DNA of 64,000 nucleotides from Actinomadura oligospora ATCC 43269 (GCF_000518265.1 NZ_KI912410.1:724774-788773); one strand, 5' to 3'; shown: positions 1 through 8,402, counted from the first letter of the stretch. Made by a program: numbers and translations. The notes: generated from the sequence alone by a model not told the origin.

Positions 1-42
1 CATCAACACTCCCTGACCTCTGTAACGGCGTAAGCCGATGAC

Positions 43-74
43 CGGGCCGCCACGGGACCTCCTGTGGCGGCCCG
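43..74. terminator. Hairpin upstream of the first gene
   Basis: An 11-bp perfect stem (43-53 with 64-74, GC-rich) encloses a 10-nt loop. It probably terminates a gene lying left of the window. It also argues that the first CDS starts downstream, at 101, and not at the in-frame GTG at 38. There is no clear T-run. Confidence 0.5.
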
Positions 75-100
75 CCCCACTACCTGATCCAAGGACTTTC

Positions 101-2113
101 ATGCTCGCGAGCCCCCACAGAGTCGTACGCGGCGCAACCGTGACCGCCCTGCTGGCAAGTGCAGGCGTGCTGGCCGCAGTCCGAGTTGCATCCGCCGACA
201 TCGGGGCGCAGGTGTCCTACCTGTGTGCGACGCCCAAAGCCACCTACGGGGTGTCCCTCGGGATCAAGGCCGAAGTGCCTGCGACCGGCAAGATCAACGC
301 GCCGGTGCGTATCGGCGACGTCGGCGTGACCCTGAAGGCGCCGGGGAGTCTGCGCAGCGAGCTGGCGAGAACCGGCCAGCCGGACTCGACGGGGGCGGCA
401 CCAGCCCCGTCGCTGAACGGTGTGGCATCGATCGCGGTGAACGTCGGCCAAGGCCAGACGTCTGTCAACGCGGGATGGCCCACCTTCTCGCTGACGTCGG
501 GTTCAGACCAGACGAATCAGGTGCTCCTGCAAGGGACCGGCGCTGTCCCCGCGCTCCTGACGGATCAAGCGGGACAGGTCGTCTGGAAGGCCGGGCAGAT
601 GGTGCTCCGGCTGTCGGCCGAGGGGCAGAAGGCGTCCACCGTCACGCTGACCTGTACCCCCAAGAGCGGGACCGTCCTCGGAAGGCTGGCGTTGAAGGGG
701 AGGACGACACCCTCCGCCTTGCCCAAGCGGTCACCGCTGGCAAATCAGCCGGCGGGCGATGATTCGCGTGCTGACTGCATCGTTACTCCATCCCCGTTTG
801 AGCCCGGCGGGGGGATGAATCCCGACCCGCGCCTGGACCCGCCTCCCGCGCCGCCCGGGGTGAATCCAGGCCCGCTGAGGCCGATCCGCCCGGGCACGCC
901 CAAATGCGGGAAGGCTGCAGGGTTCGGAAATCTCGGAAAACTGAAGGCCGCCATTCCGCTTGGTGCGCAGATCAGGTTCCGCATGAACATTCAAAGTCGG
1001 ACCGATTTGGCGAATAATTATATTCGGAGTAATAGTTACGGGAGTACGGCAACGACCCCGTCGACGGGGACTGCACTGGGGTTTGGATTCATGCCGACCA
1101 CTGCAACGGTGCTTACCAGGCAGGCGGCTCCACCCGGTGGTTCCAGCGAAATGGGGAACCTGTATGCCGATGGGCCGTTCACCGGCGCTCCGACTTCCTT
1201 TGAAAGTCGCGCGTATGCGCGCTCATTCGTGGATCTCCGTGTCAAGAATATTTCCGTCAACGGAACCAGTCTGAGTATGGGTGAGAACTGCCATACGGGC
1301 GCGCTGCCCTTGAATATATCCGCGGACCTGGGCAACGACAGTGTCGGTACATTGAGTCCGGAGCAGGGCGGCACGTACACGGGGAGCGTGTATGTGCCGG
1401 GCTTCAGCGGGTGTGGGGCCGGTGAGGATCTGACACCTCTGGTGGATGCGACGAGCGCCGGAACCAGTAACTATCTGAAGGTCGAATCCGGTCTCTGGTG
1501 TCTGGCGAGTCCAGATGTACCGGGAGGCTGTACGGACGAGCCGGAGCCCCTCTCGTACACGGTCCTCCCCGGCAAGGCGGTAGAGGCAACCGTCAGTCCA
1601 TTCACACTGACTGCTGATAACGGGAACTCGGTCCAATGTGAGTCTGCAAGGTTGAAGATGAACTTCAAGCGTGGACGCTATCTGTCCATGTATCGAATCG
1701 CGACCGTTGACGGTGCTCAGTTCAAGAAGTGCGTCAGAGGGAACGGTGGAGTCCCGACCGAAGTGCATGGTGCGGGATTCCCGTGGACGCTGCACGTGAA
1801 CACTACTCAAGGCGTTCCGGGGCAGTGGGCGATGCAGTTGGCCGGATTCAAGCTCGAGATGACCGGCTCCGACGGTTGCAACTTCAGCCTGAATAGGATA
1901 TCCGATGACGGTACAACGGATATGCCGGCCACGCTGGGCGAAGTTTCCGTTGACCCCAGCAAGGATCGCCTCAGTTTCGGCACGGGAAATCCAGTTGCCG
2001 TCGGAGTGGAACCCCAGTGCAGCGATCCGGATCCGGATTTGCAGCCGACCGCAACCTGGTATGTCGCTGGCGATTTCTCGTACAGTCCGCACCAGAAGAT
2101 CACCTCCCCCTGA
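101..2113 (+). CDS. Secreted protein with a DUF6801-like N-terminal domain
   Basis: A 670-aa exported protein. I chose ATG 101 because AAGGA lies at 91-95, and because an upstream in-frame start would sit inside a hairpin. Residues 1-33 are a basic and then hydrophobic signal peptide ending near ASAD. The region from about 34 to 190 resembles the actinobacterial DUF6801 beta-sandwich (a YLCATP-like opening, Gly/Thr/Ser-rich strands). A Pro/Gly-rich linker with two Cys follows at about 240-270. The C-terminal 400 residues are Ser/Thr/Gly-rich with scattered Cys, and I do not recognise them. Codon use from 950 to 1950 is less GC-rich than in its neighbours (many T- and A-ending codons). This might reflect recent acquisition. 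It probably works at the cell surface. The DUF assignment is from memory. Confidence 0.75.
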   Translation: MLASPHRVVRGATVTALLASAGVLAAVRVASADIGAQVSYLCATPKATYGVSLGIKAEVPATGKINAPVRIGDVGVTLKAPGSLRSELARTGQPDSTGAAPAPSLNGVASIAVNVGQGQTSVNAGWPTFSLTSGSDQTNQVLLQGTGAVPALLTDQAGQVVWKAGQMVLRLSAEGQKASTVTLTCTPKSGTVLGRLALKGRTTPSALPKRSPLANQPAGDDSRADCIVTPSPFEPGGGMNPDPRLDPPPAPPGVNPGPLRPIRPGTPKCGKAAGFGNLGKLKAAIPLGAQIRFRMNIQSRTDLANNYIRSNSYGSTATTPSTGTALGFGFMPTTATVLTRQAAPPGGSSEMGNLYADGPFTGAPTSFESRAYARSFVDLRVKNISVNGTSLSMGENCHTGALPLNISADLGNDSVGTLSPEQGGTYTGSVYVPGFSGCGAGEDLTPLVDATSAGTSNYLKVESGLWCLASPDVPGGCTDEPEPLSYTVLPGKAVEATVSPFTLTADNGNSVQCESARLKMNFKRGRYLSMYRIATVDGAQFKKCVRGNGGVPTEVHGAGFPWTLHVNTTQGVPGQWAMQLAGFKLEMTGSDGCNFSLNRISDDGTTDMPATLGEVSVDPSKDRLSFGTGNPVAVGVEPQCSDPDPDLQPTATWYVAGDFSYSPHQKITSP

Positions 2114-2188
2114 CGCTGCCTGCCCGTCGTCGGGGCGTCGCTCCCCATCGATTTCGGTCCAATCCGTGGACCGGCAGAGGAGAAAGGC

Positions 2189-2983
2189 ATGGCCATGCGC
2201 AATAAGTCGTTCACCAGGTGGACGGGGCGTGGGATGGCGGCGGGTGTCGCTGCTCTCGCGACGACCGCGGGTCTGATGTCGGGGACGGCCGCGCATGCGG
2301 ATGACCCGATTCCGACGTTCGATTTCGCGGACTGCCCGGTGCTGCAGGCTCCGTATGTGAACGGGGGGTCGGTCTGTCTGGAGTCGATCGTCACGAGCGG
2401 GACGTTCCAGCTCGGGAAGTTCAACCAGCAGATCACTTCGCCGATCAAGTTGACGTTCGCGAGTGCTCTGAACCCGGACACGCAGGAGTACACGCCGATC
2501 TTCGGCAAGATGCGGGCCGACAAGATGCTCGTCCAGCCGGGTATCTTCGGCGACCCGCTCCTGACCGCGGTCTACGCCCAGCCTGAGTTCGCGGGTGTTT
2601 TCGACCAGCCGACCGGGCCCGACTATCACATCACGCTCGGTATGCGGATCCGTCTGAGCAACCCGTTCCTGGGCGGCTCCTGCGTGATCGGTGACACGGG
2701 CAACCCGATCACGCTGCACCTGACCACGGGGACGACCAGCCCGCCCGCGGGTACCGCGCCGATCACGGGTAAGCCCGCGACGATCGTTCAGCGGACGCCG
2801 TTCGTGATCCGTTCGGCGACTCACGTGGACAACACCTTCGCGGTGCCGGGTGCCAAGGGTTGCGGGCTCGGCGGTACGGCGAATTGGCTCGTCAACCTTC
2901 AGGCCGGTGTTCCGTCGGCGGCGGGCCAGAACCAGATGATCTTCAACGAGTACCTCGGGCAGAAGAATTACCCCGCGACCTAG
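2189..2983 (+). CDS. Secreted four-cysteine protein, paralogue 1
   Basis: A 264-aa exported protein with signal peptide 1-38 ending AAHA-DDPIP. The mature part starts with PTFDFADCP and has Cys in ADCP, SVCLE, GSCVIG and KGCG. These four positions are shared with the next two genes, so two disulfides are plausible. Other shared blocks are LTFAS, VYAQPEFAGVF, LTTGTT.PP and VDN.F.VP. It is about 85% identical by eye to the gene at 3171. ATG 2189 follows a GGAG/AAAGG ribosome site. I do not recognise the family. The beta-rich composition and secretion suggest a wall-associated or extracellular role. Confidence 0.8.
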   Translation: MAMRNKSFTRWTGRGMAAGVAALATTAGLMSGTAAHADDPIPTFDFADCPVLQAPYVNGGSVCLESIVTSGTFQLGKFNQQITSPIKLTFASALNPDTQEYTPIFGKMRADKMLVQPGIFGDPLLTAVYAQPEFAGVFDQPTGPDYHITLGMRIRLSNPFLGGSCVIGDTGNPITLHLTTGTTSPPAGTAPITGKPATIVQRTPFVIRSATHVDNTFAVPGAKGCGLGGTANWLVNLQAGVPSAAGQNQMIFNEYLGQKNYPAT

Positions 2984-2998
2984 TAGTCCCGTTGACCC

Positions 2999-3042
2999 GG
3001 GCCGTGCCCCGCGCGACCACCACCCCTGCGCGGGCACGGCCC
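2999..3042 (+). terminator. Hairpin after secreted paralogue 1
   Basis: The 11-bp stem GGGCCGTGCCC (2999-3009) pairs with 3032-3042 across a 22-nt loop. It lies 16 bases after the stop codon. No U-run follows. Confidence 0.6.
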
Positions 3043-3170
3043 GTCCCACCTCCCACCCGAGTCGGGACGTAAACATCGGTCACCCGGCAGAACTTCGGGG
3101 CCGACAGCATGTATCGGGGGCTGTTTCTCCATCGACTCCGGCCTGGCGACGGGCCGGCAGGCAGAAGGGA

Positions 3171-3971
3171 ATGGCCATGCAGAAGTTCACCTTCGCAGGG
3201 CGTGGCAGGCGGCGGGTGGCGGCAGGTGTCGCCGCTATCGCGACGGTCACGGGTGTCATGTCGGGGACGGCCGCGCATGCGGATGACCCGATTCCGACGT
3301 TTGATTTCGCGAACTGTCCGGTGTTGCCGGCTCCGTATGTGAACGAGGGTTCGGTCTGTGTGGAGTCGATCGTCACGAGCGGGACGTTCCAGCTGGGGAA
3401 GTTCAACCAGCAGATCACCTCGCCGATCAAGCTGACGTTCGCCAGCGCGTTGAACCCGGACACGCAGCTGTACACGCCGATCTTCGGCAAGATGCAGGCC
3501 GACAAGATGCTCGTCCAGCCTGGCATCTTTGGCGACCCGATCGTCACGGCGGTCTACGCCAAGCCGGAGTACGCAGGCGTCTTCGACCAGCCGACGGGGC
3601 CGGACTACCACATCACGCTTGGCATGCGGATCCGCCTTACCAACCCGTTCCTTGGCGGGACCTGCGTGATCGGTGACACCGGCAACCCGATCACGCTCAA
3701 CCTGACCACGGGCACCACGAGCCCGCCCGCAGGCACCGCGCCCATCACGGGCAAGCCCGCGACGATTGTCCAGCGGACGCCGTTTGTGATCCGTTCGGCG
3801 ACCCACGTGGACAACACCTTCTCCGTCCCCGGCGCCGACGGCTGCGCCCTGGACTTCGGGCTCGTGAATGCGATCGTCAACGCCCAGGCCGGTGTCCCAT
3901 CGGCGGCGGGCAAGAACCAGATGGTCTTCAACGAGTACATCGGCCAGAAGCTCTACACCGCTCTTCCCTAG
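3171..3971 (+). CDS. Secreted four-cysteine protein, paralogue 2
   Basis: A 266-aa exported protein and near-duplicate of the gene at 2189. The signal peptide (to about residue 38) ends in the same AAHADDPIPTFDF junction. The four Cys and the LTFAS, VYAKPEYAGVF and LTTGTTSPPAG blocks are retained. Differences cluster in the N-terminus and the last 30 residues, where GLVNAIVNAQ replaces TANWLVNLQ. ATG 3171 is preceded by GAAGGGA. The gene has its own downstream hairpin. Function unknown; a recent tandem duplication is the simplest explanation. Confidence 0.8.
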   Translation: MAMQKFTFAGRGRRRVAAGVAAIATVTGVMSGTAAHADDPIPTFDFANCPVLPAPYVNEGSVCVESIVTSGTFQLGKFNQQITSPIKLTFASALNPDTQLYTPIFGKMQADKMLVQPGIFGDPIVTAVYAKPEYAGVFDQPTGPDYHITLGMRIRLTNPFLGGTCVIGDTGNPITLNLTTGTTSPPAGTAPITGKPATIVQRTPFVIRSATHVDNTFSVPGADGCALDFGLVNAIVNAQAGVPSAAGKNQMVFNEYIGQKLYTALP

Positions 3972-3985
3972 CGAAAGTAGGCACC

Positions 3986-4028
3986 CGAGTCGTGCCCGCC
4001 GCCCACCCGCAGCGAAGGGCACGACTCG
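3986..4028 (+). terminator. Hairpin after secreted paralogue 2
   Basis: The 12-bp perfect stem CGAGTCGTGCCC (3986-3997) pairs with 4017-4028 across a 19-nt loop, 15 bases after the stop. Confidence 0.6.
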
Positions 4029-4055
4029 TCCACCCACACCCCGCGAGGAGAGAAG

Positions 4056-4808
4056 ATGAGACTCGGCAAGTCTGCACGCCGTGCGTTCTGCGCCACCGCC
4101 GTGGCCGCTGCCGCCCTGGGCCTGGCGGCGGCCCCCGCGCAGGCGCGCCAGGCCATGCCGACCGATGAGATCCCCACCTTCGACTACGCGGACTGCCCGC
4201 CCCTCCCCCCAGGAACGACGCCCTCGGGGTCCTTCTGCTTCGAGGCAATCGCCAGCAGCGGAAGCGTGACGATCGGCAACGTCACTCACGTCATCGACAC
4301 TCCGCTCAAGCTGACCTTCGGGAGCCCCTGGTCCGATGAGACGGGACCCAGCCAGGTCTTCGGCGCGCTCCGTGCCGAGCGGTTCCAGGTGGCGACTCGG
4401 CATGGCGAGCCCGTCTACGCCCAGCCCGAGTATGCGGGCGCATTCGAGTTCACCCAGTCCCTGGGGCTGAACCTCAGCTTCAAAATCAGGTTCACGGGCG
4501 AGGACCTCGGAAGTCACTGCACGGTCGGGACTGACAGCGACCCCATCTCCGTGCATCTGACCACCGGAACCACCACACCTCCACCCCCGTACCAGCCGAT
4601 CAGCGGCGTCCCGTGGAGTCGTGTCGCACCAGGTGTGCGCGCGGGGACGGTCGTGGACAACAATTTCCCGGTTCCGACGGCGACCGGGTGCAGCGACAAC
4701 GGCAACGCGTTCCTCAACAAACTCGGTGGTCTGCCCTCCCCGGCTGGCGTCAGCACGGTGATCCTGCCCATGCACGTCGGCATGATTTCGTACTCGAACC
4801 TCCCGTAG
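4056..4808 (+). CDS. Secreted four-cysteine protein, divergent paralogue 3
   Basis: A 250-aa exported protein with signal peptide about 1-31 (ending AQA-RQA). It is only distantly similar to the two preceding genes, but it keeps the same frame: PTFDYADCP, GSFCFEAI, KLTFGS, VYAQPEYAGAF, SHCTVG, HLTTGTT.PP, VDNNFPVPTATGC. The four Cys are therefore the conserved core of the family. ATG 4056 follows GAGGAGAG at good spacing. The older divergence suggests the family expanded in two steps. Function not recognised. Confidence 0.8.
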   Translation: MRLGKSARRAFCATAVAAAALGLAAAPAQARQAMPTDEIPTFDYADCPPLPPGTTPSGSFCFEAIASSGSVTIGNVTHVIDTPLKLTFGSPWSDETGPSQVFGALRAERFQVATRHGEPVYAQPEYAGAFEFTQSLGLNLSFKIRFTGEDLGSHCTVGTDSDPISVHLTTGTTTPPPPYQPISGVPWSRVAPGVRAGTVVDNNFPVPTATGCSDNGNAFLNKLGGLPSPAGVSTVILPMHVGMISYSNLP

Positions 4809-4815
4809 GTGCATG

Positions 4816-4853
4816 TGGTGCGACTCCCTCTTTCAAGGGAGGGAGTCGCACCA
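4816..4853 (+). terminator. Strong hairpin ending the secreted-protein cluster
   Basis: A 15-bp perfect stem (4816-4830 with 4839-4853; TGGTGCGACTCCCTC) with an 8-nt loop lies 8 bases after the stop. Positions 4854-4924 contain nothing else that I can support. Confidence 0.75.
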
Positions 4854-4924
4854 TTCCACGTTCAAGCCGCCGACCACGAGGCAATTGCAGTTGACGAGAT
4901 CTACCACCGTGGCTTTGGCTGCGC

Positions 4925-5173
4925 TCACCACCGGACTCTCGGTGGCGGCTCCGATGGCAACGCCGCGCTTCCGCTCTCAGGCAGGAGGTGCGCGGCGGCC
5001 CTGGTGGTGGCGGCGGGGTCGGCGGTGGTTAGGGCGTCTAGGAGGGTTTCGGGGGATGAGGCGCTGATGAGGATGGGGCCGGTGGCGCGCCAGATGCCTC
5101 GGGTGTCCACCTGGACGTCCCAGCGCGGGTAGAGGTCGCGGAGGATGGCGGTTAGCAGTGTGCGAGCGCTCAC
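4925..5173 (-). CDS. Small protein coupled to the HATPase gene
   Basis: An 82-aa protein (VSARTLLTAILRDLYPRW at the start). Its GTG at 5173 overlaps the TGA of the HATPase gene (GTGA), so it is probably translationally coupled. The sequence looks like a real protein: an amphipathic N-terminal helix, a W-x-V-x-V-D-x-R-G-I-W strand pair, a helix SPETLLDALTTADPAA, and a Pro-rich tail. I do not recognise a named family. It may be an accessory of the anti-sigma-like protein, inferred from coupling only. Confidence 0.6.
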   Translation of the reverse strand: MSARTLLTAILRDLYPRWDVQVDTRGIWRATGPILISASSPETLLDALTTADPAATTRAAAHLLPESGSAALPSEPPPRVRW

Positions 5174-5598
5174 GCGTGCGCATGTAGGAGCGCCCATACG
5201 ACTTTGCCTCCCTCTGGGAGACGGGTGAATCCCCATGCGGGGACCATCAGATCCACCATGGCGAGGCCGCGTCCCGTAAGGCCGTCGAGAGTGAGGGGCT
5301 TGACGGTAGGGAGCTTGGTGCTTGCGTCCAGTACCTCTATGACGGGGCCCGCGTCCGTGTTGAACACGCGTGTGGTGATGGGATCGCCGTTGTCGGACCC
5401 GTGCCGGTGTGCGTTCGTGGCCAACTCGGTCACTACCGTTCGCGCGAGGTAGGCGAGGTCGCTGTCGTACGCGTTCTCGGCGAACCAGTCCGCGACGAAG
5501 TCGCGAGCAGCCTTGATGGATTCGGGCTCGGACTTGACCTCCAGCACCGCGACGCCGTTCGGCGGCGGCGTCGGCCGGAGTTCGGCTTTTGTGATCAT
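5170..5598 (-). CDS. Anti-sigma-factor-like ATP-binding protein (HATPase_c_2)
   Basis: A 142-aa single-domain GHKL ATPase of the RsbW/SpoIIAB-like kind common in actinomycetes. The N-box appears as VVTELATNAHRHG (about residues 60-72). The G1 region is VIEVLD (D as the adenine contact), and the G2 region is GLTGRGLAMVDLMVPAWGF. There are no receiver or membrane segments. ATG 5598 was chosen; GTG 5601 is equally possible. It is transcribed away from the HTH gene at 5748, the usual arrangement in whiJ/abaA-like loci. The role is likely binding or phosphorylating a regulatory partner; the partner is unknown. Confidence 0.8.
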   Translation of the reverse strand: MITKAELRPTPPPNGVAVLEVKSEPESIKAARDFVADWFAENAYDSDLAYLARTVVTELATNAHRHGSDNGDPITTRVFNTDAGPVIEVLDASTKLPTVKPLTLDGLTGRGLAMVDLMVPAWGFTRLPEGGKVVWALLHAHA

Positions 5599-5747
5599 CA
5601 CCTTGGCCTCGGATCTGTGTCCTGGGATTTTCGCGTTCCGTCACCATCCAGCCACGGAGCGACGTACGGTAGGCCGCGACTCCTCAGGCAGTCGCACATC
5701 ACTACCAACCGGGTTGCCGGTACCACCGGCCCGATCTGGGAGCTCAC

Positions 5748-6533
5748 ATGGCGACGAAGAAGCGGATCGACCCCCACCTGCGGACCTTCGGCGCGAGGGT
5801 CAAGAGGTTCAGGGAAGAGGCGGGGCTGAGCCAGGCGGAAGCGGCCAAGCTGGTCGCCGTCACGCGCAGCTATGTCGGCCAGGTTGAGCGGGGCATCACC
5901 CGCTGTCGCCGGGACTTCTCGGAACGCCTTGGTGAGGCGCTGGGGCGCAAGGACGAAGTCGCGGAAGCATGGGGAGACCTCGTCAGGAGCGCCAAGTACC
6001 CCCAGTACTTCGAGGACTACGCCAGCCTCGAAGGAACCGCCGTGATGCTCCGCCACTACTCCTCGGACGTGGTGGACGGGCTTTTGCAGGTCGAGTCCTA
6101 TGCGCGTGCGCTCCTGCGCACCGAGTCGTCGCTGCAGGCGCGCCTGAAGCGTCAGGAGACGTTGGTTCGCGATCCAGCGCCCATGGCCTGTTTCATCCTG
6201 GACGAATCGGTGCTGCATCGGCAGGTCGGAACACGTGAGGTCATGAAGGACCAGCTCACATACCTGTACGAGGTCTCATCCCGAGAGAAGATCTGTCTCC
6301 AGATTGCTCCGACGGCCTACTATCGCAGCGTAAGTGGGTCGTTCTGTATCGCGACTCAGGATGATCGCGATGAAGCCGCTTATGCTGCATCGGCGTTCGG
6401 AGGCGAGACGTCTGAGGAGGCCGAGCACCTGGCGCTCGTCAATGAGGCGTTCGCCAACCTCCAGGCCAGGGCGCGCAACGTGGCCGACTCGCGAGCACAC
6501 ATCGGGAAGGTGCTTGAGGCGAAGTGGATGTGA
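5748..6533 (+). CDS. Scr1-type helix-turn-helix regulator (XRE + DUF5753)
   Basis: A 261-aa regulator. Residues about 14-68 form an XRE HTH (FGARVKRFREEAGLSQAEAAKLV ... VGQVERGI, written in two parts). Residues about 80-255 match the Scr1/DUF5753 effector domain (YFEDYASLEGTA, LLQVESYARALL, ILDESVLHR, LQIAP). Proteins of this type act with a small DUF397 partner in Streptomyces development and antibiotic control (whiJ, abaA, bldB-like loci). The ATG follows GGGAGCTCAC. The C-terminus (AKWM-stop) overlaps the next gene, which encodes the DUF397 partner. It probably autoregulates from the 5599-5747 divergent promoter region. Confidence 0.9.
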   Translation: MATKKRIDPHLRTFGARVKRFREEAGLSQAEAAKLVAVTRSYVGQVERGITRCRRDFSERLGEALGRKDEVAEAWGDLVRSAKYPQYFEDYASLEGTAVMLRHYSSDVVDGLLQVESYARALLRTESSLQARLKRQETLVRDPAPMACFILDESVLHRQVGTREVMKDQLTYLYEVSSREKICLQIAPTAYYRSVSGSFCIATQDDRDEAAYAASAFGGETSEEAEHLALVNEAFANLQARARNVADSRAHIGKVLEAKWM

Positions 6534-6718
6534 ACGAAGCTCAGTGGCGCAAGTCGTCGCGCAGCAGTGACAAGGGAGACGCCTGCATAGAGGTCGCAGG
6601 AATGACGGCTGGCGTGGCGGTCCGTGACAGCAAGGATCGTGACGGCGGCACCGTGCAACTTGAGCGCGGCTCTTTCGGTCAGCTTCTGGACTACATCCGA
6701 GGCATCGAGATGTCGTAG
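6524..6718 (+). CDS. DUF397 protein, partner of the upstream HTH regulator
   Basis: A 64-aa DUF397 protein. It has the diagnostic WRKSSRSSDKGDACIEVA opening, the central VAVRDSK block and a C-terminal amphipathic helix (FGQLLDYIRG). GTG 6524 overlaps the end of the HTH gene and has GAGG at 6516-6519. GTG 6530 is an alternative. DUF397 proteins bind or modulate the adjacent Scr1-type regulator, so this pair works as one unit. Confidence 0.85.
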   Translation: MDVNEAQWRKSSRSSDKGDACIEVAGMTAGVAVRDSKDRDGGTVQLERGSFGQLLDYIRGIEMS

Positions 6719-6742
6719 GTGCTAGATCGAAAGGTGCCAGTG

Positions 6743-6931
6743 ATGTCTGAGATCTCTCAAGCGCGTTGGCGCAAGTCGTCCCACAGCAGCGACAAGGGTG
6801 ACGACTGTGTTGAGTTGGCCTGGACGTGTGAGGGTGTTGCACTTCGGGACAGCAAGGCCCCGGAGGCAGGGAACCTGCTGATGTCACGCGATGCCTTCCG
6901 CAGTGCTGTCGCGCTGATCAGGAGCGCATAG
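6743..6931 (+). CDS. Second tandem DUF397 protein
   Basis: A 62-aa DUF397 protein (ARWRKSSHSSDKGDDCVELA ... VALRDSKAPEAG ... FRSAVALIRS). ATG 6743 has AAAGG eight bases upstream. An in-frame GTG at 6719 would add eight residues but lies directly on the previous stop. It is a tandem duplicate of the preceding gene, diverged mainly in the middle. Two partner variants may compete for one regulator. Confidence 0.85.
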   Translation: MSEISQARWRKSSHSSDKGDDCVELAWTCEGVALRDSKAPEAGNLLMSRDAFRSAVALIRSA

Positions 6932-7297
6932 GCGCGGCGTTGATGGCCTGATGAGAGCGTGAAGGGTTGAGAGGCCGTCTCGTCCGGGACGGCCTCTACG
7001 GGGTTCGGGCCTCCGCACGAGGACGTCCACGCTCAACTTCGCGCACGGTGCTCCTCCAGCGCGTCACGCTGATGTCCCGGACCAACCCCTTGGCCTCAGC
7101 CGTCCAGGGGCAAGGGGAGGGGCCCGTGTGCATGGGTCGCGCGCCGCAGGGACAAGCGCATCGGAGTGTCCAGAGTTCGTGGCTGCGGGACGTCTCGCCA
7201 GCGGGGCTGTCGTCCGCAGCCGCTGGGATGCGTCCGCCCCGCAGGGGCCGCTTCGTCCGGCCAGACCTCGCGTAGCTGGGGGGACGCCATAGAGGAA
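6932..7297. other. Gene-free stretch with one hairpin
   Basis: A 9-bp stem (GAGGCCGTC at 6971-6979 with 6988-6996, 8-nt loop) can terminate the DUF397 transcript. From 7000 to 7297 I see GC-rich sequence with no coding pattern I trust on either strand. It presumably holds the promoter of the next pair. Confidence 0.5.
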
Positions 7298-7429
7298 GTG
7301 GGCACCGATCGGGGAACGCTGGCGGTGCAGGGGGACTACATCAAGGGACACCGGACTTCGGAAGGTGAGGCGATCGTGGAGATCTCCGTCGAGCTGCTGT
7401 GGGAGGCCGTCCGTGCTCTTGGCTGGTGA
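7298..7429 (+). CDS. Small protein paired with a DUF6879 gene (first pair)
   Basis: About 43 aa, ending in a strand/helix pattern (LAVQGDYIK ... EAIVEISVELLWEAVRALG). The start is uncertain: GTG 7298 abuts AGAGGAA, and GTG 7325 is also possible. It is similar in layout and sequence to the C-terminal half of the protein at 10570 (FFFQGDTV ... ESVVRLPAAMAQIIMEA), which also precedes a DUF6879 gene. Its 3' end carries the ribosome site and start of the next gene. No function known. Confidence 0.55.
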   Translation: MGTDRGTLAVQGDYIKGHRTSEGEAIVEISVELLWEAVRALGW

Positions 7430-7925
7430 CGACTGGCGGAAGTTCTTCGACTCCTACCGGCGTGACGCCTTCCGGCTGGAGACGCTCCCCGTCTACGGCG
7501 TCCCCGAAGAGGACGAGGAGTTCCGCGTCTGGCGTGAGACAGGCCGCCTGGACATCCCCGAGGACGACCCGTGGCTCGTCCGCGTCCGCCGCTTCCGAGA
7601 GACCGGGCGCAGCATCGGACGCGTCCACGTGCTCATCCGCCCCCTGACGGAGTACCTGCGGTTCGAGTTCGCCTTCTACCCGCACAGCTCGCAGGCCGGG
7701 GAGGAAATCCGAATCCTGGACGTCACCGACCGCCCGAACCCGCTCGCCGGAGCCCAGGACTTCTGGCTCTTCGACGACACCCACGTCGTCCTCATGCACT
7801 ACGCCGACGACGGCACCCAGACCAGCCGCGAACTCCTGGACGACGCCGACCCCACCCCGTACATCGAACAGAAGCGCCTGGCCCTCGCCCACTCCGTCCC
7901 CTTCCCGGAGTACCGCGCCGGGTGA
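7413..7925 (+). CDS. DUF6879 family protein (first copy)
   Basis: A 170-aa protein. GTG 7413 has a perfect GGGAGG six bases upstream, inside the preceding small gene, so the two are coupled by a 17-nt overlap. Features seen: an N-terminal helix with DWRKFFDSYRRDAFRLETLP, then VPEEDEEFRVW, RVRRFRETGRSIGRVHVLI, YLRFEF and a terminal FWLFDD...V.LMHY block. This architecture matches actinobacterial DUF6879 proteins. These commonly sit next to Scr1/DUF397 genes, and their biochemical role is unknown. A second copy lies at 10787. Confidence 0.8.
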   Translation: MLLAGDDWRKFFDSYRRDAFRLETLPVYGVPEEDEEFRVWRETGRLDIPEDDPWLVRVRRFRETGRSIGRVHVLIRPLTEYLRFEFAFYPHSSQAGEEIRILDVTDRPNPLAGAQDFWLFDDTHVVLMHYADDGTQTSRELLDDADPTPYIEQKRLALAHSVPFPEYRAG

Positions 7926-8111
7926 CCCTCGCCCCCGCACACTGGCGAATCGTCCACGACTCCCGCCCATCCCCACGGGACTGAGCCGCAGGTTGAGTCG
8001 TGTGACGCGCACGCGGGGCGCGTCCATCACCATGATCGGGACGGGCCTCACGCCCTCCGGGTTCCGGCCGACGCCGCAACCCGCCCGCCCCCTCGGAAGG
8101 ACGCGCCCGAC

Positions 8112-8402
8112 ATGAAGCACCCCAAAGCCGCCCTCGCAGCCGTCGTCGCCACGTTCGCCCTCGCCCTGGGCGGCCTGTCCGGATGCGGTGCCAAGTACAC
8201 CGAGCCGTTCAAGGACGCCCCGCGCTCCGGCAACGACAACGGCGCTCCCGCCGACCTCATCCGCATGCCGGACGGCTTCAGCAACGCCGCCACCAAGTGC
8301 GACCACGGCAACCGCATCTACACCGCCTACCACGGCGACCAGCCGTACGCCTCCATCGCCGTCGTCCCCCAAGACCCCACCTGCCACAACGTCACCCCCT
8401 GA
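8112..8402 (+). CDS. Small lipoprotein
   Basis: A 96-aa protein with a lipoprotein signal: a basic start, a hydrophobic stretch ([15 protein letters not shown]) and lipobox LSGC with the acylated Cys at about residue 26. The mature domain is about 70 aa with two more Cys (TKCDHG, PTCHN), perhaps a disulfide. GGAAGGA precedes the ATG. It resembles small actinobacterial lipoproteins of unknown function. The stretch 7926-8111 before it holds nothing clear. Confidence 0.75.
   Translation: MKHPKAALAAVVATFALALGGLSGCGAKYTEPFKDAPRSGNDNGAPADLIRMPDGFSNAATKCDHGNRIYTAYHGDQPYASIAVVPQDPTCHNVTP

Noticed and set aside
1223-3076. Long minus-strand open frame (617 codons) under the first secreted genes
   Set aside because: Arg/Gly/Asp-rich composition typical of antisense frames in high-GC DNA. 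The plus-strand genes have signal peptides and ribosome sites.
6967-7275. Plus-strand frame of 102 codons after the DUF397 genes
   Set aside because: Arg/Ser/Pro-rich with no coding signature; it begins inside a hairpin.
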